Below are positions 14,849 to 21,446 of a DNA stretch of 33,790 nt, one piece after another. The DNA is from Kiritimatiellia bacterium (GTDB lineage: Bacteria > Verrucomicrobiota > Kiritimatiellia > CAIQIC01 > Lenti-01): assembly GCA_017540905.1 (NCBI GenBank), contig JAFYAC010000008.1, positions 1 through 33,790 on the forward strand, in the 5' to 3' direction. The notes beneath the pieces were generated by a model, which was not told the DNA's origin, did no database searches, and worked only from the letters and a program-made list of their open reading frames with translations. A program made the translations under genes and the position numbers. The number at the start of each line of letters is the position of its first letter. Positions within the stretch are counted from its first letter, which is position 1.

Positions 14849-15823
14849 TTCCCCGCCCAGGTAGTACGGGACGCCCCGTCGATAGGCGTCCAGCTGCTTC
14901 AGGTCGTCCGGTTCGGCGGTGCCGGCATCCACGAGGCCCTGGAGGAGGGCGATGGCGCGGGCGGTATCGCCGTCCGCGAAGGCGAGGCCCGCTTCCGTGC
15001 TGGCCATCCAGGGGGCGTAGCGGTTGTCGGGGTCCAGGGACCGGGCCTCCGCCAGCAGTTCGCGGGCGCGTTCGGTGTCCCGGAGATCTTCGTGGGGCGA
15101 GGCGAGCAAGAGAAGGGCCAGGTTGTTGAGGTTGGCGACGGTCTTGTCCGCGGCCAGGGCCTTCATCGCATCGGAGCGGGCCTCCTCCCATTTCCCCAGT
15201 TTGACCCGTACGAAGGCGCGGTCGCTCCAAGCGCCTGCCGGGGCGTGGAGGGCGATGGCTTTGCCCAGCTCCGATTCGGCTTCGTTCCAGCGCTCCAGGC
15301 AGGAGAGGGCCCTTCCGCGCATCATGCGCACCCCGCCGGAGTCGCCGCCGGTGCCGATGACGGCGTCGTAATCGGCGAGGCTGGCGGCGCAATCGCCTTT
15401 TTCGAGGAGCAGCTGGCCGCGGTTGATCCGGGCCCACGGCGAGCCGCCGGGACAGGCGATGGCCTTGCCGTAGGCTTCGATGGCGGCATCCGTTTCCCCG
15501 CGTTCCCCGAGGAGGATGCCTTCGAGGAAGTATCCCATCGGCTCCTGCGGGGCCAGTTCCTGCGCGCGGCGGTAGCAGTCCAGGGCGCGGTCGGATTCAC
15601 CGTTTTCCGCGAGGACGTTGCCCCGGCCGCGCCAGGCGGCGGCATCGGCGGGATCCGCTTCCAGGGCGCGGTCGTAGTGGAGGGCCGCGCGTTCCATGGC
15701 GCCCCGGCGGTAGCTGCGGTCGCCGAGGGCCGTTTCCGACGGCCATTTCGAGCAGCCGCAGAATCCCTGGAGGGCCACCGCCAGCAACGCGGCCCGCGCC
15801 GTATTGATCCATTTCGAGTCCAT
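14846..15823 (-). CDS. TPR-repeat protein, probable lipoprotein
   Basis: 325 aa. The N-terminus has a positively charged start, a hydrophobic stretch (ARAALLAVALQGF) and CGCSKW, consistent with a signal peptide and a loosely matching lipobox cysteine. Tandem TPR-like helices follow (ALHYDRALEADPADAAAWRG, ALDCYRRAQELAPQEPMGYF, AIEAYGKAIA), at least six units to the C-terminus. TPR proteins mediate protein-protein contacts; the partner is unknown. The stop TAG is part of a repeat-element terminus (TAGAGCGG), so the original end may have been altered. The gene is isolated, with a repeat element close to each side. Confidence 0.75.
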   Translation of the reverse strand: MDSKWINTARAALLAVALQGFCGCSKWPSETALGDRSYRRGAMERAALHYDRALEADPADAAAWRGRGNVLAENGESDRALDCYRRAQELAPQEPMGYFLEGILLGERGETDAAIEAYGKAIACPGGSPWARINRGQLLLEKGDCAASLADYDAVIGTGGDSGGVRMMRGRALSCLERWNEAESELGKAIALHAPAGAWSDRAFVRVKLGKWEEARSDAMKALAADKTVANLNNLALLLLASPHEDLRDTERARELLAEARSLDPDNRYAPWMASTEAGLAFADGDTARAIALLQGLVDAGTAEPDDLKQLDAYRRGVPYYLGGE

Positions 15824-15955
15824 GCCCGCAAACTACCACAGGCCCCCGCCCACTGTCCACCCGCTCTCCGTCCGCCCTCCATTTTCATGGGGGGCGGCAT
15901 GTGGCCGCCATCTTCCGCGCTTCCGGCCGGACGGGCGGTTCGAATCCGGGCGGGA

Positions 15956-15975
15956 CTGGATTTCTAGATATCTAG
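15956..15975 (+). repeat. Direct repeat CTGGATTTCTAGATATCTAG, left copy
   Basis: Nineteen of 20 bases match 16498-16517. The two copies enclose the MITE-like copy 2, an orphan promoter, a palindrome pair and tRNA-Gln. Confidence 0.55.
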
Positions 15976-16113
15976 AGCAAATTAAGAAAAAGTGTAGCCG
16001 CAAGCCGGGGGGAGGGCCCGGCTTCGTCCGGGCCTTTTTTTTCCTCCTTGCACACGGCCGCGACAAAGCGCGGCCCTCCCGAAACGGCTACAGTATTTCT
16101 TAAACCGCTCTAG
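15971..16113. repeat. Palindromic MITE-like element, copy 2
   Basis: Left terminus 15971-16004 (TCTAGAGCAAATTAAGAAAA...) and the complement of the right terminus (16083-16113, CTAGAGCGGTTTAAGAAATA) are clearly related over about 30 bp. Inside is an intrinsic terminator (16015-16042) and a perfect hairpin, GGCCGCG at 16056-16062 with CGCGGCC at 16069-16075, resembling the hairpins of copy 1. No coding sequence fits. Confidence 0.75.
16015..16042 (+). terminator. Intrinsic terminator carried within the MITE-like element
   Basis: GGCCCGG (16015-16021), 6-nt loop, CCGGGCC (16028-16034), then eight T. There is no plus-strand gene upstream that it would obviously serve, so it appears to travel with the repeat. 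Confidence 0.75.
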
Positions 16114-16132
16114 GTTTCTAGGTATCTAGGTT
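16109..16132 (+). repeat. Tandem TCTAGGTA octamers (3 units)
   Basis: Units TCTAGGTT, TCTAGGTA and TCTAGGTT, directly abutting the end of MITE-like copy 2. The same octamer recurs in four units at 16505-16536. Confidence 0.65.
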
Positions 16133-16177
16133 TCCGGGGTTCCAGCAGCCGTCGCGCGGCGGGGGAACTTTCCCTCT

Positions 16178-16205
16178 TGCAGGGGGGCGGGGGGGGCGGT
16201 ACAAT
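16178..16205 (+). promoter_or_regulatory. Orphan sigma-70-like promoter
   Basis: TTGCAG (16178-16183), 16-bp spacer, TACAAT (16200-16205). The nearest plus-strand gene (ptsP) begins 350 bp later with an antisense tRNA between. An ATG at 16216 opens only an unconvincing 98-codon frame passing through the palindromes and antisense to the tRNA. Confidence 0.4.
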
Positions 16206-16254
16206 CCCGCGCACGATGGACAGGTCGGCTACAGGTCAGGCGGAGAAAAAAGGG

Positions 16255-16295
16255 TTTTCCAACCATTGGAAAACTTTTTTCCAATCGTTGGAAAA
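16255..16295. repeat. Pair of TTCCAA(N3)TTGGAA palindromes, 22 bp apart
   Basis: TTTTCCAACCATTGGAAAA and TTTTCCAATCGTTGGAAAA, centres 16264 and 16286. Variants of the sites at 8497, 27002 and 32285. They lie beside the tRNA-Gln terminator. Confidence 0.85.
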
Positions 16296-16327
16296 TTTTC
16301 CGGCGGGCCGCGGCGGGGCACGGAAAA

Positions 16328-16348
16328 GGCCGGACGCGCGGTCCGGCC
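16328..16348 (-). terminator. Intrinsic terminator of tRNA-Gln
   Basis: Perfect 8-bp stem GGCCGGAC/GTCCGGCC with a 5-nt loop. On the minus strand it is followed by TTTTCC. It starts 6 nt past the tRNA CCA end. Confidence 0.8.
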
Positions 16349-16354
16349 GAAGGG

Positions 16355-16428
16355 TGGTTGCCCGATCAGGATTTGAACCTGAACAAACAGATCCAGAGTC
16401 TGCTGTGCTACCGTTACACCATCGGGCA
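16355..16428 (-). tRNA. tRNA-Gln (anticodon CTG)
   Basis: A complete 74-nt cloverleaf with encoded CCA. The acceptor TGCCCGA pairs with TCGGGCA. The D arm is GTGT-loop-GCAC. The anticodon stem GCAGA/TCTGT holds the loop CTCTGGA, giving CTG at positions 34-36, which reads CAG glutamine codons. The T arm TCAGG-TTCAAAT-CCTGA is intact. Promoter (16442-16469) and terminator (16328-16348) are both visible, so it is a single-gene transcript. Confidence 0.95.
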
Positions 16429-16441
16429 GGCAACTCGCACT

Positions 16442-16469
16442 ACCTTACTCTTTCGCGGGGCATTGTCAA
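16442..16469 (-). promoter_or_regulatory. tRNA-Gln promoter
   Basis: Minus strand TTGACA (16469-16464), 16-bp spacer, TAAGGT (16447-16442). Start expected near 16436, about 8 nt before the mature tRNA. Confidence 0.7.
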
Positions 16470-16504
16470 GCGGGGTTTGCAGGGGGGAGAGGAGGAGCTG
16501 GATT

Positions 16505-16536
16505 TCTAGGTATCTAGGCATCTAGGTATCTAGGTG
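16505..16536 (+). repeat. Tandem TCTAGGYA octamers (4 units)
   Basis: Units TCTAGGTA, TCTAGGCA, TCTAGGTA and TCTAGGTG, 24 bp before the ptsP start. The 16498-16517 part repeats 15956-15975. Confidence 0.7.
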
Positions 16537-16559
16537 GCGTGGATGGAGCGGCATAAGGC

Positions 16560-18881
16560 ATGAGCGATTTCCAGAAAGATCCGGTCGCGCTGATGTGCGA
16601 CATCGGGGAGTTGGTCGGGTTGTTCGATTTCGAGAGCGGGCTGGACTCGTTCCTGAAGCGCGCGGTGTCGATGGTCGCCTGGCACATGCGCGCCGCCGTG
16701 TGCTCGATCTACCTCTACGAGGCGAAAACCCAGGACCTCGTGCTCCGCGCCAACCAGGGGCTCAATCCGGCGCTCGTCGGGCGGTTGCGGTTCGTGCTCG
16801 GCGAGGGGCTCGTCGGGACCAGCCTCAAGACGTTGAAACCCATCTGCGAGGCGAACGGGCGCGACAACCCGAATTACAAGTACGTGCCCGACAGCGGCGA
16901 GGAGGCGTTCGTCTCCTACCTCGCGGTCCCCATCACGCGCAAGATGAACCCCGTGGGCGTGATCGTCGTCCAGGACCCGCAGTACAACTACTTCACGGCG
17001 AACGACATCCAGGCGCTGCGCGTCATCGCCTCGCAGCTCGCCGGCGTCGTCGAGAACGCCCACCTGCTCCTCGCCCTCCGCAAGAACCAGGACGCCGTCT
17101 CCACTTCCGCCGACGGCCCCGGCGGCAAGCTCGAAACCGACGGCCCCGAAGCGCTGCTGCTCGCCACCGGCACGCACTGCATACCGGGCATCTGGGCCGC
17201 GGGCGGGATGGCGATGGGCCTGTCCACCCGCATCGGCCACTACCTGGAGCGCACCGCCCTCAACGACCCCGCGCCGGAAGGGCTCACGGAGGCCGACTTC
17301 GACCGCGCGGCCGCCCTCACCGAGCGCCAGCTGCTGGAGCTGCAGCGGCGGCTCCAGGACAAGATCCAGGACGCCGCGTCGATGATCTTCGGCGCGCACG
17401 TGCTGATGCTCAAGGACGACGCGTTCGCCGGCGAAATCCGCCTCAAGATCCGCGCGGGCAAGAACCCGTGGGACGCGGTCATGGAGGAAATCCGCCACTA
17501 CGCCGACCTCTTCGAGCACAGCCCCAACTCCCTCATGCGCGAAAAGGTCCTCGACGTCGAGGACCTCGGCCACCGCCTGCTGCACAACCTCAATCCCGCC
17601 GCCGCCGAGGCCGACATGCCCGACTACACCGGGCAGATCGTCATCGCCGAAAGCCTCCTGCCGTCCGACATCCTCAAACTCTCCGCCGAGGGCGCCGCCG
17701 GGCTCATCCTGCTCGGAACCGGACAGCACTCCCACGTCGCCATCCTCGCCAAGGCTCTCGACCTGCCCCTCGTCGTCTGCGGCGACCGGCGCCTCCTCGC
17801 CGTCCCCGAAAAGACCCCCGTGCTCCTCGACGCCAAGGGTGGGCAGATCGTCATCCGTCCCGGCGAGGAAGCCATCCAGACCATGCGCGAACTGCTGCGC
17901 AACCTCGCCACCACCGAGCAGCTCGCCCGCCGCAGCAAGCCCGAGACCCGCACCCTCGACGGCACGCGCGTCACCCTCATGGCCAACCTCAACCTCGTCA
18001 GCGAACTCGACCTCGCGATGAGCGCCAAGGTCGAAGGCATCGGGCTCTACCGCACCGAATTCCCCTTCATCATCCGCAACGCCTTCCCGACCGAGGAAGA
18101 ACAGTACGTCGGCTACAAGAGCGTCCTCGAGCGCATGGCCGGCAAGCCCGTCGTCTTCCGCACCCTCGACATCGGCGGCGACAAGGCCCTCTCCTACTTC
18201 CCCACGCCGCACGAATCCAACCCCTTCCTCGGCCTTCGCGCCCTGCGCTTCTCCCTGCGCAACCCCGAAATCTTCAAGCAGCAACTGCGGGCCCTCCTGC
18301 GGGCCGCGCACGTGTCCGAGCGGGCCAAGATCATGTTCCCGCTGGTCGCCTCCCTCGACGAATACTGGACCGCCAAGGAAATCACCCTCGCCTGCTACCG
18401 CGATTTGCGGGCCGAAGGCATCCCCTGCCGCCTGCCCGAGATCGGCGTCATGATCGAGATCCCCGCGACCGCCATGCTCGCGGCCGACTTCGCGAAAGCG
18501 GCCGACTTCCTGAGCATCGGCACCAACGACCTCATCCAGTACCTGCTGGCGGTGGACCGCACCAACAGCGCCGTCTCGAGCTTCTTCTCCCCGCACCACC
18601 CGGCCGTCCTGCGGACCCTGGCGCGCATCGCCGAAGCCGTCAAGCCCACCGGCAAGGCCCTTTCCCTCTGCGGCAACCTGGGCAGCGACGTCCAGATGCT
18701 CCCCTTCCTGCTGGGCATCGGCCTGCGGACCATCAGCATCGACTCCGCGAGCATCCCGGCCGTCCAGGAAGCCATCGGCAAGATCAACATCGACGAAGCC
18801 GAATGGCAGGCCCGCGAAATGCTCACCTTCACCCGCATCTCCGAAGTCGAAGCCTACCTCGAAGACCTCCGCAAGTCCTGA
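16560..18881 (+). CDS. ptsP: Phosphoenolpyruvate-protein phosphotransferase with N-terminal GAF domain (EI-Ntr)
   Basis: 773 aa. Residues about 15-170 form a GAF sensor domain (FVLGEGLVGTSLK, SYLAVPITRKMNPVGVIVVQ). The remainder is an enzyme I: phosphorylatable His392 in TGQHSHVAILAKA, then VEGIGLYRTEFPF, RTLDIGGDKALSYF, NPFLGLRALRFSL, GVMIEIPATAM and FLSIGTNDLIQYLLAVDRTN. The usual active-site Cys is present in LCGNLGSD (Cys704). The enzyme autophosphorylates from PEP and passes phosphate to an HPr-type protein. In other bacteria the GAF form belongs to the regulatory, nitrogen-related PTS. No HPr or EIIA gene is near. The 8-bp TCTAGGYA repeats end 24 bp upstream, and no good promoter is seen. 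Confidence 0.93.
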   Translation: MSDFQKDPVALMCDIGELVGLFDFESGLDSFLKRAVSMVAWHMRAAVCSIYLYEAKTQDLVLRANQGLNPALVGRLRFVLGEGLVGTSLKTLKPICEANGRDNPNYKYVPDSGEEAFVSYLAVPITRKMNPVGVIVVQDPQYNYFTANDIQALRVIASQLAGVVENAHLLLALRKNQDAVSTSADGPGGKLETDGPEALLLATGTHCIPGIWAAGGMAMGLSTRIGHYLERTALNDPAPEGLTEADFDRAAALTERQLLELQRRLQDKIQDAASMIFGAHVLMLKDDAFAGEIRLKIRAGKNPWDAVMEEIRHYADLFEHSPNSLMREKVLDVEDLGHRLLHNLNPAAAEADMPDYTGQIVIAESLLPSDILKLSAEGAAGLILLGTGQHSHVAILAKALDLPLVVCGDRRLLAVPEKTPVLLDAKGGQIVIRPGEEAIQTMRELLRNLATTEQLARRSKPETRTLDGTRVTLMANLNLVSELDLAMSAKVEGIGLYRTEFPFIIRNAFPTEEEQYVGYKSVLERMAGKPVVFRTLDIGGDKALSYFPTPHESNPFLGLRALRFSLRNPEIFKQQLRALLRAAHVSERAKIMFPLVASLDEYWTAKEITLACYRDLRAEGIPCRLPEIGVMIEIPATAMLAADFAKAADFLSIGTNDLIQYLLAVDRTNSAVSSFFSPHHPAVLRTLARIAEAVKPTGKALSLCGNLGSDVQMLPFLLGIGLRTISIDSASIPAVQEAIGKINIDEAEWQAREMLTFTRISEVEAYLEDLRKS

Positions 18882-19224
18882 CGCGGGCGCGTCGCGCCCG
18901 CAGTGACGAGAGACGAGTGACGAGATGCGGTGCGCCCCCTGCGCGGGTGCCTCCCTTTGTCGCTGCGCGGCCGGCCCGCCCGCATGAACCCGGCCGCATC
19001 CCCTTGCTTCCACGCGGCCTCCACCCCGGTCGGTTTTCATGGGGGATTTCCATGTGAAAACATGCGAAAAATCAAACAGTTTCCTGTAATTGCAAAAGTG
19101 GTTTTCCGGAGGTTTTTTTGGTGGGTGCAATCCTTGTGCTTGGCCTGCCTCTTGCGGAGAATGCGCCGCTTCCCCGCGACGGGGGAATACGGAAATTCGG
19201 GTGTCTTTTCCCCCCCCCGGCCCG
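18882..19224. other. Convergent ptsP/HIT gap, no gene seen
   Basis: Begins with a GC-rich hairpin (GCGGGCG...CGCCCGC, 18883-18901) that may end ptsP. It then has short direct repeats of GTGACGAGA and one TTTCCTGTAATTGCAAA motif at 19080-19096. A 103-codon plus-strand frame is present but shows no family features. Confidence 0.5.
19080..19096 (+). promoter_or_regulatory. TTTCCCGTGATTGCAAA-type motif, copy 1
   Basis: TTTCCTGTAATTGCAAA, two changes from the consensus. It sits between two gene 3' ends, so it need not be a promoter element. Confidence 0.5.
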
Positions 19225-19638
19225 TCAAAGGGCGGACTTGATTTTTTCCGCGAGCGCGGCCGCTTCCGACAGATCCCCGTAGGGGCGGGCTTCCCAGTTC
19301 CACTTGTGCGCGTTCCCTTCGAACTGCGGAATCACGTGGAAATGCAGGTGCCCGACCGTCTGGCCCGCGACCGCGCCCTGGTTCGTGATGACGTTGAAGC
19401 CGGCGGCCCCGAGCGCCTTCGTTTGCGCGACCGCGATTTTGCGGGCGATGCAGATCAGGTGCGCCGCCACTTCGTCCGTGGCCTCGGAGAGGTTCGCGAA
19501 ATGCTCTTTCGGGATCACCAGCGCGTGCCCCTGCACGACCGGCCCGATGTCCATGAATGCCAGGCACTTGTCGTCTTCGTACACCTTGGTCGAGGGAATC
19601 GCTCCGGCCGCGATTTTGCAAAACAGGCAATCGTTCAT
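19225..19638 (-). CDS. HIT family (histidine triad) nucleotide-binding protein
   Basis: 137 aa, typical for HinT-type proteins. N-terminal MNDCLFCKIAAGAIPSTKVYED carries a CxxC pair. The catalytic triad is in VGHLHFHVIP, the HxHxH core. Family members hydrolyse nucleoside phosphoramidates and related adducts; the physiological substrate is unknown. GGAG lies 8 nt before the ATG. The gene follows purH on the same strand after 69 bp. A TATAGG hexamer in that gap could be part of a private promoter, but cotranscription with purH is also possible. Confidence 0.93.
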   Translation of the reverse strand: MNDCLFCKIAAGAIPSTKVYEDDKCLAFMDIGPVVQGHALVIPKEHFANLSEATDEVAAHLICIARKIAVAQTKALGAAGFNVITNQGAVAGQTVGHLHFHVIPQFEGNAHKWNWEARPYGDLSEAAALAEKIKSAL

Positions 19639-19707
19639 CGTGTTCTCCTTTGTTTCCTTCCCGACCTATACCCCCCTCCGCGCCCAAAATCCATCCCAAT
19701 CCATGGC

Positions 19708-21231
19708 TCAGTGGAGGAAGTGGCGCGTGCCGGTGAAGACCATCGAGAGGCCGGCGGCGTCGCAGGCCTGGATGCATGCTTCGTCTTGCTTGGAGCCGCC
19801 CGGTTCGACCAGATGGCGGATGCCGGCCGCGGCCGCGGCTTCGACGTTGTCGGCGAAGGGGAAGAAGGCGTCGGAGACGAGCACGGTCCTGGCGAGCACG
19901 GCGTCGCGGTCGAGGTTCAGCCGGGCGATGTTTTCGTCGGCTTTCGGGATGGCCAGCTTGCGGAGGGCGTCGACGCGGTTGGGCTGCCCGGCGCCCATCC
20001 CGAGGATGGAATGGCAGCCGGGGGCGCGCTCCCAGGCGAGGACGATGGCATTGGATTTCAGGTGCTTGGCCATGCGGATGCCGAAGTCGGCCAGCGGGCG
20101 GAGCGCGTCGGGGAAGGGGGCTTGGGTCACGCAGCGCCAGGCTTCGGGCGCGGCGGCGTCGGAAGTCTGGTGGAGGGTGCCGCCGCGGATGCGCCGGGAC
20201 CGGGGGGCGGGGACGGGGAGGGAGAGGGGGCGGTCGAGGGAGATGAGGCGGATGTTCTTGGATTTGGCGCGGAGGAAGTCGAGGGCGTCGGGCTCGAAGG
20301 CGGGCGCGATCAGGGCCTCGACGAAGCGGCCCTTCAGGACTTGCGCGGCGGCGAGGTCGACGGGGCGGGTCAGGGCGATGACGGAGCCGTAGGCGGAGAC
20401 GGCGTCGCCTTCCCACGCCGCGGCCAGGGCGTCGGCCAGGGTGGGGCCGGTCGCGGCGCCGCAGGGGTTGGTGTGCTTGACCACGACGGCCGCGGCGGGG
20501 GCGTCGGCCAGCTCGCAGGCGGTTTCGAGCGCGGCATCGCCGTCGACGTAGTTGTTGTACGACATTTCCTTGCCGTGCAGGATGCGGGCGGAGGCGAGGT
20601 TGGCCTCGGGCGGGGGCGGGAGGTCGGGCGCGAAGGTCGCGGGCTGGTGGGGGTTTTCGCCGTAGCGCAGGGGGATGCCGGCGCCGAACCAGGCGGCGAT
20701 CGCGGCGTCGTAGGCGGCGGTGTGGGCGAAGACTTTGGCCGCCAGGCGGCGGCGTTCGGCGGCGGGGACGCCTTCGGGCGAGGAGAGGGCGGCCAGCACG
20801 GGGGCGTAGTCGGCCGGATCGCAGAGGACGACCACCGATTCGTGGTTCTTCGCCGCCGCGCGGAGCATCGCCGGGCCGCCGATGTCGATCTGCTCGATGC
20901 ACGGTTCGCGGACGAACGGATACAGGTTCGCGCACACGAGGTCGATTTCGCCGATCCCCAGGCGCGCGCAGGCCTCGTCGTCGTCCGGGTTGCCGCGGCG
21001 GCGGAGGATGCCGCCGTGCACCGCGGGGTGGAGGGTCTTGACGCGGCCGCCAAGGATTTCCGGGAAGCCGGTCGCGGCCGACACGTCGGTGACGGGCAGG
21101 CCCGCCGCCCGCAGGGCCGCGGCCGTTCCGCCGGTGGAAAGGAGTTCGGCGCCGGCGGCCACCAGCCCGCGGGCGAGGTCGGCGATGCCGGTCTTGTCGG
21201 ATACGCTGAGAAGGGCGCGATGGATTTTCAT
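19708..21231 (-). CDS. purH: Bifunctional AICAR transformylase / IMP cyclohydrolase
   Basis: 507 aa, the normal PurH length. It performs the last two steps of IMP synthesis. N-terminal MGS-like cyclohydrolase domain: ALLSVSDKTGI, LLSTGGTA, TLHPAVHGGILRRR, DIGGPAMLRAAAKNH. The C-terminal AICARFT domain includes EMSYNNYVDGDAALE, VVKHTNPCGAA and GVGAGQPNRVDALR-like GMGAGQPNRVDALRKL, then LVSDAFFPFADNVE. It ends at FTGTRHFLH. The start ATG 21231 gives MKIHRALLSVSD, matching the family. Two short frame-shadowing ORFs were ignored. Upstream, a TACAGT box lies near the ATG and the motif TTTCCCGTGATTGCAAA lies about 135 bp away. Confidence 0.96.
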   Translation of the reverse strand: MKIHRALLSVSDKTGIADLARGLVAAGAELLSTGGTAAALRAAGLPVTDVSAATGFPEILGGRVKTLHPAVHGGILRRRGNPDDDEACARLGIGEIDLVCANLYPFVREPCIEQIDIGGPAMLRAAAKNHESVVVLCDPADYAPVLAALSSPEGVPAAERRRLAAKVFAHTAAYDAAIAAWFGAGIPLRYGENPHQPATFAPDLPPPPEANLASARILHGKEMSYNNYVDGDAALETACELADAPAAAVVVKHTNPCGAATGPTLADALAAAWEGDAVSAYGSVIALTRPVDLAAAQVLKGRFVEALIAPAFEPDALDFLRAKSKNIRLISLDRPLSLPVPAPRSRRIRGGTLHQTSDAAAPEAWRCVTQAPFPDALRPLADFGIRMAKHLKSNAIVLAWERAPGCHSILGMGAGQPNRVDALRKLAIPKADENIARLNLDRDAVLARTVLVSDAFFPFADNVEAAAAAGIRHLVEPGGSKQDEACIQACDAAGLSMVFTGTRHFLH

Positions 21232-21361
21232 GGCCCCGGACTGTAGCCGCCGGAGGGCGGACGCGCCAGAAGAATTTCGCGCCCGGGGCGCCGGGGGGAG
21301 GCGGAAGGACGTGGATGGTCATGGGGGGAAAAGGGGGGTGGAGCGGCGGATTGGCGCGGGG

Positions 21362-21378
21362 TTTCCCGTGATTGCAAA
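21362..21378 (+). promoter_or_regulatory. TTTCCCGTGATTGCAAA motif, copy 2
   Basis: Exact consensus, followed two bases later by TGGG. It lies between divergent purH and the GT-C-like gene, 31 bp before the TTGACT promoter of the latter. Confidence 0.55.
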
Positions 21379-21409
21379 ACTGGGGGCGGAGGGGGGCGCG
21401 CCGGCAGTC

Positions 21410-21439
21410 TTGACTTTTGGCGGGCGGGGCGGGAAGAAT
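21410..21439 (+). promoter_or_regulatory. Promoter of the GT-C-like gene, probably leaderless
   Basis: TTGACT (21410-21415), then an AAGAAT-like -10 near 21434-21439. Only 7 nt lie between the -10 and the ATG at 21447. Confidence 0.45.
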
Positions 21440-21446
21440 CGGCGGC

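Noticed and set aside
16177..16509. Short plus-strand gene downstream of the orphan promoter
   Set aside because: Reads through a palindrome pair and antisense to tRNA-Gln; no family features.
18930..19241. 103-codon plus-strand frame after ptsP
   Set aside because: Arg/Pro-rich beginning, part of it encoded by the motif at 19080; no support for translation.
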